Source: Prevotella aff. ruminicola Tc2-24
GTDB lineage: Bacteria; Bacteroidota; Bacteroidia; Bacteroidales; Bacteroidaceae
Assembly: GCF_900110895.1 (NCBI RefSeq)
Contig: NZ_FOIQ01000007.1
Span: 1 to 64,000, forward strand
Direction: 5' to 3'
Length of the DNA: 64,000 nt
Below the pieces are notes generated by a model that worked only from the letters and a program-made list of their open reading frames with translations, was not told where the DNA came from and searched no databases. Numbering within the stretch: the first letter of the stretch is position 1; every line of letters begins with the position of its first letter. This document shows positions 17,959 through 26,590 of this stretch, piece after piece. The translations under genes and the position numbers were made by a program.

Positions 17959-18816
17959 TTATTCGGGAAGGTTGATCTCACCGTCGAAGACGAATGCGGC
18001 TGGTCCTGTCATGTAGACGTGTCCGTCGCTCTCACGCCATTCGATATCGAGCGTTCCTCCGTCCATGACGATACGACTCTTCCGACCCGCTCTTCCGGTA
18101 AGACATGCTGCTACGGCGGTGGCGCAGGCACCAGTGCCGCAGGCCATGGTGATGCCGCTACCCCGTTCCCATACCCTTGTGCGGATGCTTCCGTCGGACA
18201 AGATCTGTGCGAACTCAATGTTACAACGCTGCGGGAAGTACGGGTGGAGCTCAAGGAAAGCACCATAATGAGCGACATCGGTCTGATTGATGTCGTTAAC
18301 GAAGATGACGAAGTGGGGGTTGCCCATCGAGACAAATGTTCCGATGAACTCGGTGTCGATGGCCCCCACGACACCGTCGCGCATCTCACCACCACCGACA
18401 GCCAGCTGCTTGCTGTTGCGAAGCACCGGCTTAAGCATGTCGACGGTAACGCTCTTAACCTCTCTCTCTTCGTTTATATCTAATGAGAGCGTTTTGATGC
18501 CTGATGGGGTGAGAAGTTTAATCTCTGACTGTGATGTCATCTCTCTCTCATACAGGTATTTCCCAATACAACGGGCGGCATTTCCACACATCATAGCCTC
18601 GGAACCATCAGCATTGAAGATTCTCATGGAGAAATCGGCCTCGGGTACCGGTGACTTGCCAATCAGCACTAGTCCGTCGCTGCCGATACCTTGGTGGCGG
18701 TTGCTCCAGGCCATGGCTGCGGCAGTGGGGTCAGGGATACTATATAATAAGGTATTGACATAGATATAGTCGTTCCCGGCTCCGTGCATCTTGGTGAAGT
18801 GTATCTTTTCTGTCAT
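17959..18816 (-). CDS. dapF: Diaminopimelate epimerase
   Basis: This 285-residue cytoplasmic enzyme interconverts LL- and meso-diaminopimelate for lysine and peptidoglycan. Both catalytic cysteines sit in their usual settings: [13 protein letters not shown] near residue 76 and [15 protein letters not shown] near residue 226. The N-terminal [11 protein letters not shown] and the GSDGLVLIG loop also match. It is the first gene of the leftward operon with gltB, gltD and glnN, an unusual company that links cell-wall precursor synthesis to nitrogen supply. Its substrate is made by DapL, encoded at 28320-29585 in this window. Confidence 0.96.
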   Translation of the reverse strand: MTEKIHFTKMHGAGNDYIYVNTLLYSIPDPTAAAMAWSNRHQGIGSDGLVLIGKSPVPEADFSMRIFNADGSEAMMCGNAARCIGKYLYEREMTSQSEIKLLTPSGIKTLSLDINEEREVKSVTVDMLKPVLRNSKQLAVGGGEMRDGVVGAIDTEFIGTFVSMGNPHFVIFVNDINQTDVAHYGAFLELHPYFPQRCNIEFAQILSDGSIRTRVWERGSGITMACGTGACATAVAACLTGRAGRKSRIVMDGGTLDIEWRESDGHVYMTGPAAFVFDGEINLPE

Positions 18817-18864
18817 TTTGCTTTCTTTTTCGACGAAAATCTTTCTTTTTGTCTTATTGACGAT

Positions 18865-18873
18865 GCAAAGGTA
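18865..18873 (-). promoter_or_regulatory. -7 box (TACCTTTGC) of the dapF-gltBD-glnN operon
   Basis: On the minus strand TACCTTTGC stands about 50 nt before the dapF ATG. It matches TAnnTTTG and would drive the leftward nitrogen operon. Confidence 0.55.
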
Positions 18874-18959
18874 ATTCTATTTGAAAGAGAAAAAGAGGAA
18901 TAGCTGACGATTTTATCTACATTTTGCGCTCAACTTATAGATTGTAAGATAAAGGGCGT

Positions 18960-19100
18960 GGTTTTCTTTCGAATTGAAAGCAAATGATATGTGGATTATG
19001 CAAAAGGATAGCTTTTGTGTATTATTGATATCAAAATGTATCACAAATGGTTTATTTTGCTTTCAAAATGTCGTAACTTTGCACTCGAAAGCTTTCGATG
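18960..19100. promoter_or_regulatory. Probable operator region between the two nitrogen arms (GAAAGC/GCTTTC half-sites)
   Basis: The 309-bp divergent gap (18817-19125) holds no gene. It contains repeated GAAAGC/GCTTTC hexamers. One is in the palindrome CTTTCGAATTGAAAGC (18966-18981), another is GCTTTC at 19059-19064, and the 12-bp perfect palindrome CGAAAGCTTTCG is at 19086-19097, around the expected start of the P-II transcript. A TTTGTG (19014-19019) / CACAAA (19042-19047) inverted pair lies between. The pattern suggests regulator binding, but which regulator is unknown. Confidence 0.4.
19074..19082 (+). promoter_or_regulatory. -7 box (TAACTTTGC) of the P-II/amt operon
   Basis: TAACTTTGC lies 44 nt before the P-II ATG, with TTTG at 19056-19059 as a possible -33 element. 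It diverges from the dapF promoter. Confidence 0.6.
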
Positions 19101-19125
19101 TGTAACAAATAATAGGTAACAAGGT

Positions 19126-19473
19126 ATGAAAAGGATTGAAGCAATCATCCGTAAGACAAAGTTTGAGGATGTGAAAGAAGCGTTGTTACAGTCGGACATC
19201 GACTGGTTTGAGTATCATAACGTGCATGGTATCGGACAGAGCCGTGAGGAAAGGATATACCGTGGCGTCCAGTACTCAACGGATGTGATAGAGCGTGTGG
19301 CACTGACGATTGTCTGCCGCGACCAGTTCGTAGAGCCTACGGTGAATGTCATCCTGAAAGTTGCCCACACGGGTGAGGTCGGCGATGGTCGGATCTTTGT
19401 GAGCGACATGATCGACACCTGGAGCATTCGTACGGGTGAGCATGGTGATATCGTATTAAGGGATAAGAAATAA
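19126..19473 (+). CDS. Nitrogen regulatory protein P-II family
   Basis: This 115-residue trimeric signal protein senses 2-oxoglutarate and ATP/ADP and normally plugs ammonium channels. The T-loop carries YRGVQY with Tyr near residue 50, equivalent to the uridylylated Tyr51 of GlnB. The C-terminal signature HTGEVGDGRIFVSD is intact. The T-loop is less canonical (GQSREERIYRGVQYSTDV), as is usual for Bacteroidota P-II proteins. It is the first gene of the rightward arm, directly before amtB, which strongly suggests a GlnK-like role in gating the channel. I leave the GlnB/GlnK name open. Confidence 0.93.
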   Translation: MKRIEAIIRKTKFEDVKEALLQSDIDWFEYHNVHGIGQSREERIYRGVQYSTDVIERVALTIVCRDQFVEPTVNVILKVAHTGEVGDGRIFVSDMIDTWSIRTGEHGDIVLRDKK

Positions 19474-19480
19474 AAACCCT

Positions 19481-19583
19481 AGCCTCCTTCGAAAGGAAGG
19501 CGTAACAACACAAACACAAAAAACACAAACCCCACGTCTCCGTTCGGGTTCCCCCTCCAAGTGGAGGGGGTTAAGGGGAGGCT
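19481..19583. repeat. Nested palindromic repeat between the P-II gene and amtB
   Basis: Outer ends AGCCTCC (19481-19487) and GGAGGCT (19577-19583) are inverted copies. Inside are a CCTTC/GAAGG hairpin (19486-19500) and the strong stem CCCCCTCC-AAGT-GGAGGGGG (19551-19570), followed by TTAAGGGGAGG. The right part is of the same general type as the repeat copies inside gltB. It ends nine bases before the amtB ATG, so a folded transcript could affect amtB translation or attenuate the operon. Confidence 0.55.
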
Positions 19584-19591
19584 TATGAGAT

Positions 19592-20845
19592 ATGAATGAA
19601 ATAGGATTATCACTCGATACTGTATGGATGTTGTTGGCTGCCATGTTGGTTTTCTGGATGCAGCCGGGATTCGCACTGTGCGAGGCAGGTTTTACCCGTA
19701 GTAAGAACACAGCAAACATCTTGATGAAGAACTTTGTGGACTTTATGTTCGGCTCGTTGCTGTTTTTCTTCCTCGGTTTTGGCTTTATGTTTGGCAGCGA
19801 AGGCGCAGGTTTTATCGGTATGCCCAACTGGGGCGACCTCTCATTCTATAAAAGTGATCTGCCGGTAGAGGGCTTCCTGATTTTCGAGACGGTGTTCTGT
19901 GCTACCAGTGCCACGATCGTGAGCGGTGCTATGGCCGAGCGCACAAAATTCTCGATGTATCTGATCTATAGTGCCGTCATTTCACTGTTCATATATCCGA
20001 TTGAGGGTCACTGGACGTGGGGTGGAGGCTGGCTCTGCAACGATGCTGCCGACAGCTTTATGATGAGCACTTTTGGTGATGTGTTCCACGATTTCGCAGG
20101 TTCTGCCATTGTGCATAGCGTGGGTGGTGTGCTGGCTTTGATCGGTGCTTTGGCTCTCGGTCCCCGTATCGGTAAGTATGCGAAGGACGGCAAGAGTCGT
20201 GCTATTCCTGGTCATAACCTGACGATGGCTGCACTTGGTGTATTCATCCTCTGGCTGGGATGGTTTGGATTCAACCCAGGCAGTCAGTTGGCAGCCTCTG
20301 GCGAGGTGAACCGTGTGGCTATCTCGCATGTGTTCCTTACCACAAACCTTGCTGCAGCCATGGGTGGCGTAGCTACGATGTTTGTCACGATGCTGAAGTA
20401 TGGTAAACCTTCGCTATCATTGACGCTGAATGGTGTTCTGGCTGGTCTTGTTGGAATTACGGCAGGTTGTGATATGGTCAGTCCGATGGGAGCTGTTGTG
20501 ATCGGTCTTGTCTGTGGTGTGGTACTGGTCTATGCCATCGAATTCATTGACCATAAACTCCATATCGACGATCCTGTGGGTGCTTCTTCCGTTCATGGTG
20601 TCTGTGGTATTCTCGGAACCCTGATGACTGGTCTGCTTTCAACGACCAATGGTGCTTTCTATGGTCACGGCTGGGGATTCTTCGGAGCAGAGTGCTTCGG
20701 TGTCTTGGTCATCGATCTCTGGGCTGCTGCATGTGGCGTGGCTTTGTTCTATGGAATCAAGAAGATACATGGTCTGCGTGTCGGTACTCGTGTCGAGGAA
20801 GAAGGACTGGATATCTATGAACATGGAGAAGCTTGTTATAACTAA
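19592..20845 (+). CDS. amtB: Ammonium transporter (Amt family), copy 1
   Basis: This 417-residue inner-membrane channel has 11 helices. It starts with no cleavable signal: WMLLAAMLVFWMQPGFALCE leads into the family motif CEAGFTRSKN. The twin pore histidines sit in AIVHSVGGVLALIGAL and SSVHGVCGILGTLMTG. The conserved GFNPGSQL and DDPVGASSVHG segments are present. It follows P-II, the universal gene partner of amt. It resembles the Amt group with the CEAGF motif and is clearly different from the second Amt downstream. The short gap holds a nested hairpin repeat. Confidence 0.95.
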   Translation: MNEIGLSLDTVWMLLAAMLVFWMQPGFALCEAGFTRSKNTANILMKNFVDFMFGSLLFFFLGFGFMFGSEGAGFIGMPNWGDLSFYKSDLPVEGFLIFETVFCATSATIVSGAMAERTKFSMYLIYSAVISLFIYPIEGHWTWGGGWLCNDAADSFMMSTFGDVFHDFAGSAIVHSVGGVLALIGALALGPRIGKYAKDGKSRAIPGHNLTMAALGVFILWLGWFGFNPGSQLAASGEVNRVAISHVFLTTNLAAAMGGVATMFVTMLKYGKPSLSLTLNGVLAGLVGITAGCDMVSPMGAVVIGLVCGVVLVYAIEFIDHKLHIDDPVGASSVHGVCGILGTLMTGLLSTTNGAFYGHGWGFFGAECFGVLVIDLWAAACGVALFYGIKKIHGLRVGTRVEEEGLDIYEHGEACYN

Positions 20846-20866
20846 ATGAGTATAGGATATTAAAGA

Positions 20867-21577
20867 ATGAAACATATGAAAAAGATTATATTATTTGTTT
20901 TGGGTTTGGTCGCTGGAACGACCGTTTATGCACAGGAGGTAGAAACAACAGTAGCTGCGGATGTGGTGAGTCAGTATATATGGCGTGGCCAAGACTTGGG
21001 TAACGTTTCGTTGCAGCCAACGCTTGGTGTCGAATATAAAGGTTTATCACTTTCGGCTTGGGGGAGTGTAGGCCTCTCTCAGCCAGCCGACACCAAGGAG
21101 TTTGACCTGACATTCGGCTATACTACTGGAGGGTTGACGATCGGTGTTACAGACTACTGGTTCGATGCCGGACTTGACCCTGAAGGACGCTATTTCAAGT
21201 ACGATGCCCATGGAACGAACCATGTGTTTGAGGCAACGGTCGGTTATGACTTCGGAGTGCTCTCCTTACAATGGTATACGAACTTTGCTGGCAACGACGG
21301 CGTGAACAAGGAAGGCAAGCGTGCCTATAGTAGTTACGTGGAGGCTAATGTCCCATTCAAGCTTGCTGCTGTTGACTGGACTGCTACGGCCGGTGTCGTT
21401 CCTTCTGCCACGACGCTTTACGGAACAACAGGTTTCGCTGTCACCAACCTCGCACTGAAGGCAACGAAAGATATCAAGGTGACAGACTCGTTCTCAATCC
21501 CAGTCTTCGGACAAATTGCTGCCAACCCTTGTTCTCAGAAAGCATATCTAGTATTCGGCTTCACGCTGCAGCCGTAA
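20867..21577 (+). CDS. Predicted outer-membrane porin-like protein of the amt operon
   Basis: The protein has 236 residues and a signal peptide (MKKIILFVLGLVAGTTVYAQ). It consists of alternating beta strands such as VSQYIWRGQDLGNVSLQPTLG, GLSLSAWGSVGL and FDLTFGYTTGGLTIGVTDYW, and ends in a short TLQP strand. The SQYIWRGQDLG motif and overall pattern fit the TorF-like putative porin family. It lies between two ammonium-channel genes, 21 bp after the first. It may widen ammonium or small-solute passage through the outer membrane, but this role is inferred from position alone. Either ATG (20867 or 20876) could be used, and the second begins the signal peptide more cleanly. Confidence 0.8.
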   Translation: MKHMKKIILFVLGLVAGTTVYAQEVETTVAADVVSQYIWRGQDLGNVSLQPTLGVEYKGLSLSAWGSVGLSQPADTKEFDLTFGYTTGGLTIGVTDYWFDAGLDPEGRYFKYDAHGTNHVFEATVGYDFGVLSLQWYTNFAGNDGVNKEGKRAYSSYVEANVPFKLAAVDWTATAGVVPSATTLYGTTGFAVTNLALKATKDIKVTDSFSIPVFGQIAANPCSQKAYLVFGFTLQP

Positions 21578-21587
21578 TCTTATATTC

Positions 21588-21621
21588 CCCTCCCTTCCGT
21601 CACTGATGATGGAAGGGAGGG
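21588..21621 (+). terminator. Hairpin after the porin-like gene
   Basis: CCCTCCCTTCC (21588-21598) pairs with GGAAGGGAGGG (21611-21621) around a 12-nt loop, followed by CTTTAAT. It is probably a partial terminator or a processing hairpin inside the amt operon, as the second amt gene begins 30 bp later. Confidence 0.65.
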
Positions 21622-21651
21622 CTTTAATGCAAACTTTTAATACACCAAAAA

Positions 21652-23040
21652 ATGAAGATTAAGAAACGTTGGAAGATCCTGATGACGGCGATGACGCTGA
21701 TTGCCGTGGTGGGTCTGGCGGTGGGAGAGCCGTCGTTTGAGTGTGACTGGTCCGTAATCTCGGCTGCAGATGTGGCTTGGCTGATTACGGCTACAATCTT
21801 TGTACTGATGATGACGCCAGGTCTGTCGTTCTTCTACGGTGGTATGGTGGGGGCGAAGAATGTTATCTCGACGATGCTCCAATCGTTTATCGCCATGGGA
21901 CTGATCTCGGTGCTATGGGTGGTCGTTGGCTTCTCGTTGTGTTTTGGCGATGACATTGCAGGAGTAATCGGCAACCCGCTCACATTCCTGATGTTCAATG
22001 GTGTGGGTGGAGCCGTCTATACGACTCCGGCCGGTCATGTGCTGGGTGGAGCTACAATACCACTGGCACTCTTCGCCTTGTTTCAGATGAAGTTCGCCAT
22101 TATCACGCCATCGCTGATTACTGGCTCGTTCGCTGAGCGTGTGAGGTTCTCGGCCTATATGTTCTTTATGATGTTCTTTTTCTTTGTCATCTACTGTCCG
22201 CTGGCACATATGACATGGCATCCTGAGGGATTGTTTATGAAATGGGGTGTCGTCGATTTCGCAGGTGGTATCGTGGTGCATGCCTCCAGTGGTGTGGCTG
22301 CACTGGCCGGTGCGATTTTCTTAGGAAGACGTAAGGCAGAGACACGTAAGAGTGAGCCGGCGAACATTCCTTTCGTGTTGTTAGGTGCTGCGATGTTGTG
22401 GCTTGGATGGTTCGGCTTCAACGCCGGTTCGTCACTACATGCCGATGGACAGGCTATCAAAGCGTTCCTGAATACAAACACCGCCTCGGCTACGGCTATG
22501 ATGACGTGGATATTCTTCGACTGCCTGCGTGGTCGAAAACCGTCTGCCATGGGTGCTGCCGTAGGTTGCGTGGTTGGATTGGTGGCCATTACACCGTCTG
22601 CAGGCTATGTCACAGTGGGGCAGAGTATCTTTATCGCCTTTGTTATCACGCTCATCTGTAACGTTGCTGTCTACTGGCGCTCACACACCAGTATTGACGA
22701 TGCACTCGACGTATTCCCGACACACGGTACAGGTGGTATTTTCGGTACCGTACTGACAGGTATCTTCATACAAGAAGGTCTCATCGCTGGCACGTGGGAG
22801 GGTTTTGTGGTATTCTTGCTCCATCTGTTGGCAATCGTCATAGTGTTCGTCTATACCTTCGCCATGAGTTGGTTGGGTTATAAGCTTATCGATCATCTCA
22901 TCCCCATGCGTGTTTCGGCCTATAGTGAGAAAGTCGGTCTCGACTTCTCGCAGCATGACGAACACTATGGTCTTGCTCATATCGGTGAACGCGAGTTGGC
23001 GGAGTACGAGGAGCATATCAGAGAGAAACAGAAAGGTTGA
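21652..23040 (+). CDS. amtB: Ammonium transporter (Amt family), copy 2
   Basis: This 462-residue protein begins with a basic signal-like segment (MKIKKRWKILMTAMTLIAVVG), followed by the Amt core from about residue 37. The pore segments differ from copy 1: GLSFFYGGMVGAKNVISTMLQS, GIVVHASSGVAALAGAI with the first histidine, and FPTHGTGGIFGTVLTG with the second. NAGSSLHADG is the periplasmic loop. It belongs to another Amt subgroup with an N-terminal leader. Two unlike channels in one operon suggest separate affinities or regulation. The C-terminal tail (HDEHYGLAHIGERELAEYEE) is long and charged and may be where P-II docks. Confidence 0.94.
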   Translation: MKIKKRWKILMTAMTLIAVVGLAVGEPSFECDWSVISAADVAWLITATIFVLMMTPGLSFFYGGMVGAKNVISTMLQSFIAMGLISVLWVVVGFSLCFGDDIAGVIGNPLTFLMFNGVGGAVYTTPAGHVLGGATIPLALFALFQMKFAIITPSLITGSFAERVRFSAYMFFMMFFFFVIYCPLAHMTWHPEGLFMKWGVVDFAGGIVVHASSGVAALAGAIFLGRRKAETRKSEPANIPFVLLGAAMLWLGWFGFNAGSSLHADGQAIKAFLNTNTASATAMMTWIFFDCLRGRKPSAMGAAVGCVVGLVAITPSAGYVTVGQSIFIAFVITLICNVAVYWRSHTSIDDALDVFPTHGTGGIFGTVLTGIFIQEGLIAGTWEGFVVFLLHLLAIVIVFVYTFAMSWLGYKLIDHLIPMRVSAYSEKVGLDFSQHDEHYGLAHIGERELAEYEEHIREKQKG

Positions 23041-23206
23041 AGAATGAATCAGTAAACTTACGTATTGTAACAGACTGGATGTGATTTGCAACTAAATGAC
23101 GACGAATAGATGGTTGTGGTTATGAAAGAGATTACGAATTGTAAGTTCGGTCAATTTTTAACAATTAAAATATCGGCTGCGCGGATGGTTTTCGATAGAA
23201 TTATCA

Positions 23207-23215
23207 TATCTTTGC
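23207..23215 (+). promoter_or_regulatory. -7 box (TATCTTTGC) of the pyrG operon
   Basis: TATCTTTGC lies 22 nt before the pyrG ATG. The 198-bp gap from amtB copy 2 therefore contains a separate promoter. Confidence 0.6.
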
Positions 23216-23237
23216 AGTCCATAAATACATTTGATTT

Positions 23238-24848
23238 ATGGAAACAAAATACATCTTTATTACTGGAGGCGTGGCCTCGTCGTTAGGTAAAGGAATTATC
23301 TCGGCATCGTTAGGAAAACTGTTGCAGGCACGTGGCTATAAAATCACGATTCAGAAGTTCGATCCGTATATCAACATCGATCCTGGGACACTGAACCCCT
23401 ACGAGCATGGTGAGTGCTATGTGACGGCCGACGGTATGGAGACCGATCTGGACTTAGGACACTATGAACGTTTTACGGGTATTGAGACCAGCCGCGATAA
23501 CAGTGTGACAACAGGTCGTATCTATCTGAGTGTCATCGAACGTGAACGGCGTGGTGACTATTTGGGAAAGACGATTCAGGTGGTGCCGCATATCACCGAC
23601 GAGATCAAGCGTCGCATCCTTCTGAATGCCACGAAGCAGGACTTGGATTTCGTCATTACAGAGATTGGTGGAACTATCGGCGATATCGAGAGTCAGCCGT
23701 TTTTGGAGGCCATCCGACAGTTGCGATGGGAACTCGGTCGTAATGCCATCAATGTGCATCTCACCTATGTGCCTTATCTGGCTGCTGCCGGTGAGCTGAA
23801 GACCAAGCCCACGCAGACGAGTGTGAAGCAGTTGCAAGGCTTGGGTATCCAGCCCGAAGTGTTGGTGCTGAGAACGGAACACCATCTGAGCGATGAGTTA
23901 CGTGCCAAGGTCGCTCATTTCTGTAATGTCGATGTTGAAGCTGTTATCCAGAGTCAGGATCTGCCAAGCATCTACGAGGTGCCGGTGAACATGCAGCATC
24001 AGGGACTGGATTCCATCTGTCTGAAGAAAATGGGGGTAGAGGTAGGACCGACACCCGGTCTTGGTCCTTGGCGCAACTTCCTTGAGCGTCGTAAGAAAGC
24101 CACTAAGGTGGTTCGTGTCGGACTCGTAGGTAAGTATGACTTACAAGATGCCTATAAGAGTATTCTGGAGAGTCTCGCCCATGCAGGAACCTATAATGAC
24201 TATAAAGTGAAGACCACCTTCATCAATAGCGAGCATATCACATCAGAGAATGTGGAGAAGCAGTTGGAAGGGATGAATGGTATTGTGATCTGTCCGGGGT
24301 TTGGCACGCGGGGCATCGAAGGAAAGATTATTGCTGCCGAATATACCCGTACACATGATATCCCGACGTTCGGCATTTGTCTTGGTATGCAGATGATGGT
24401 CATTGAGTTCGCGCGAAATGTGCTTGGTTACAAGGATGCCAATAGTGCAGAGATGAATCCTGACACACCGCACAATGTGATTGACATGATGGAAGAGCAG
24501 AAGAGTATCACCCAGAAGGGGGGTACGATGCGTCTTGGTGCCTATGAGTGTGAACTTGTCGAAGGTAGTCGCACATGGGATGCTTATGGTGAGGAGACAC
24601 TCATCAAGGAGCGTCATCGCCATCGTTATGAGTTCAACAATCGGTATCAGACCGAGTATGAGGCGCATGGCATGAAGTGCGTGGGCATCAACCCGGCAGC
24701 TAACCTTGTGGAGATCGTGGAGATACCTGAGAAGAAATGGTATATCGGCACGCAGTTCCATCCGGAATACTCATCGACAGTACTGAATCCGCATCCTCTG
24801 TTTATGGACTTTATAAAAGCTTGTATCCATGGAGCAACTGAAGCATGA
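23238..24848 (+). CDS. pyrG: CTP synthase
   Basis: This 536-residue cytoplasmic enzyme aminates UTP to CTP using glutamine. The synthetase half has SLGKGIISASLGKLLQ (P-loop) and FDPYINIDPGTLNPYEHGE near residues 40-60. The class I amidotransferase half begins near residue 295 and has the nucleophile elbow GICLGMQMM near residue 381 and the catalytic QFHPEYSS near the C-terminus. Its last 20 nt overlap the start of the PurF-like gene, so the two are translationally coupled. Confidence 0.98.
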   Translation: METKYIFITGGVASSLGKGIISASLGKLLQARGYKITIQKFDPYINIDPGTLNPYEHGECYVTADGMETDLDLGHYERFTGIETSRDNSVTTGRIYLSVIERERRGDYLGKTIQVVPHITDEIKRRILLNATKQDLDFVITEIGGTIGDIESQPFLEAIRQLRWELGRNAINVHLTYVPYLAAAGELKTKPTQTSVKQLQGLGIQPEVLVLRTEHHLSDELRAKVAHFCNVDVEAVIQSQDLPSIYEVPVNMQHQGLDSICLKKMGVEVGPTPGLGPWRNFLERRKKATKVVRVGLVGKYDLQDAYKSILESLAHAGTYNDYKVKTTFINSEHITSENVEKQLEGMNGIVICPGFGTRGIEGKIIAAEYTRTHDIPTFGICLGMQMMVIEFARNVLGYKDANSAEMNPDTPHNVIDMMEEQKSITQKGGTMRLGAYECELVEGSRTWDAYGEETLIKERHRHRYEFNNRYQTEYEAHGMKCVGINPAANLVEIVEIPEKKWYIGTQFHPEYSSTVLNPHPLFMDFIKACIHGATEA

Positions 24849-26568
24849 GTGTGGTGTGGCGATGATTCGCCTGCTGAAGCCGCAGAGTTACTACGAACGA
24901 AAATACGGTACGTGGGCATACGGTTTTAACAAACTCTATCTGATGATGGAGAAGCAGCATAACCGTGGTCAGGAGGGTGCGGGAATTGCTTCTGTGAGTC
25001 TGACCAAGGAACCGGGTACGGAATATATGTTCCGTGAGAAGGCCGAGGGTAAGGACGCTATTACAGAGATTTTCAGTCGTGTGACTCAAGAGATGGCAGG
25101 TGAGTTGTTGATGGGTCATCTGCGTTACTCGACCACGGGTAAGAGTGGGTTGACGTTTGTGCATCCCTTCCTGCGCCGTAACAATTGGCGCGCCAAGAAC
25201 CTTTGCCTGTGTGGAAACTTCAACATGACTAATATTGAGGAGGTCTTTCAGTTCCTGACCCAGCAAGGACAGTCGCCGCGTATCTACGGTGACTCATATA
25301 TCACACTTGAACTGATGGGACACCGTCTGGACCGTGAAGTGGAACGGTTATATACCATCGCCAAAGAACAGGGATTGACAGGTACGGACATCACAGACTA
25401 TATCGATAATCACGTTGAGATGGCTAATGTGCTGAGGACAACGATGCAGCATTTCGACGGTGGTTATGTGATGTGCGGATTGACAGGTTCTGGTGAGATG
25501 TTCGCTGTGAGGGATCCCTGGGGGATTCGTCCTGCGTTCTATTATCGTGATGACGAGATTATAGCCCTTGCCAGTGAGCGTCCTGTGCTCCAGACGACGT
25601 TTGATCTGTCGTCGGAAGATATCTGTGAGCTTCAGCCTGGTGAGGCACTCATCGTGCATAAAAACGGTGAGAGCCGGCTGGAACTGATTATGCCTGCTCA
25701 ACAGTTGAGCGCCTGTTCGTTTGAGCGTATCTATTTCAGTCGAGGATCTGATTGCGATATTTATCAAGAACGCAAACGTTTGGGTGAGCAACTTACACCT
25801 GCTATTCTCAGGGCCATTGACAATGATGTGGATCATACTGTATTCTCCTATATCCCTAATACTGCCGAGGTGGCCTTCTATGGTATGACAGACGGCTTCC
25901 GTAAACTTCATGGGGACGTGAGGACGGAAAAGGTGGTGTGGAAAGACATCAAGTTGCGTACCTTCATTGCCGATAACTCCGAGCGTAATGATCTTGCAGC
26001 ACATGTCTATGATGTCAGTTATGGTTCGCTGAAAGCACACGAGGATAATCTGGTGATAATCGACGACTCGATTGTGCGCGGTACTACGTTGAAAGAGAGT
26101 ATCTTCAAGATTCTTGACCGTCTGCATCCAAAGAAGATTGTGATGGTATCGAGTTCGCCTCAGATCCGTTATCCCGACTATTATGGTATTGACATGTCGC
26201 GTCTTGAGGAACTCTGTGCCTTCCGTGCCGCCATCGCACTGATCAAGGAGCGTGGCATGCAACAGTTGATAGCCGATACCTATCATGCATGTAAGACCGA
26301 TCCTTTATCTGCAAACTACGTACGGGATATTTATGCACCGTTTAGTGTCGATGAGATTAACCATAAGATTGTGGAGATGCTCCGACCAGAGGGAATGCAG
26401 TCGCCCGTCGAGTTGGTGTATCAGAGTATCGAAGGACTGCATGAGGCTTGTCCTCATCATCCAGGAGACTGGTATTTCACCGGCTGTTATCCTACCCCCG
26501 GTGGTATCCGGATGGTGAACAGGGCTTTTGTGAGTTATGTAGAAGATGTGTTGAAGATGCAATTGTAA
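24829..26568 (+). CDS. PurF-like glutamine amidotransferase/phosphoribosyltransferase (divergent)
   Basis: This 579-residue protein combines a class II amidotransferase with a type I phosphoribosyltransferase fold. The N-terminal propeptide MEQLKHE precedes the nucleophile cysteine in ECGVAMIRL. RGQEGAGIASV and LCGNFNMTN fit the amidotransferase. The PRPP-binding loop VIIDDSIVRGTT is intact at residues 409-420. The flexible loop that in true PurF reads close to RNRYVGRTFI is replaced by KDIKLRTFIADNSERNDL, and the protein is ~80 residues longer than ordinary PurF. It may therefore be a specialised amidophosphoribosyltransferase or use another phosphoribosyl acceptor. It lies between pyrG (20-nt overlap) and asnB, an amidotransferase cluster. 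Confidence 0.82.
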   Translation: MEQLKHECGVAMIRLLKPQSYYERKYGTWAYGFNKLYLMMEKQHNRGQEGAGIASVSLTKEPGTEYMFREKAEGKDAITEIFSRVTQEMAGELLMGHLRYSTTGKSGLTFVHPFLRRNNWRAKNLCLCGNFNMTNIEEVFQFLTQQGQSPRIYGDSYITLELMGHRLDREVERLYTIAKEQGLTGTDITDYIDNHVEMANVLRTTMQHFDGGYVMCGLTGSGEMFAVRDPWGIRPAFYYRDDEIIALASERPVLQTTFDLSSEDICELQPGEALIVHKNGESRLELIMPAQQLSACSFERIYFSRGSDCDIYQERKRLGEQLTPAILRAIDNDVDHTVFSYIPNTAEVAFYGMTDGFRKLHGDVRTEKVVWKDIKLRTFIADNSERNDLAAHVYDVSYGSLKAHEDNLVIIDDSIVRGTTLKESIFKILDRLHPKKIVMVSSSPQIRYPDYYGIDMSRLEELCAFRAAIALIKERGMQQLIADTYHACKTDPLSANYVRDIYAPFSVDEINHKIVEMLRPEGMQSPVELVYQSIEGLHEACPHHPGDWYFTGCYPTPGGIRMVNRAFVSYVEDVLKMQL

Positions 26569-26590
26569 ATCCGTAAATCGTAATATCATT

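Noticed and set aside
21588-21621. Complete transcription stop between the porin-like gene and amtB2
   Set aside because: The hairpin lacks a long U-tract and there is no new -7 box before amtB2, so read-through is more likely.
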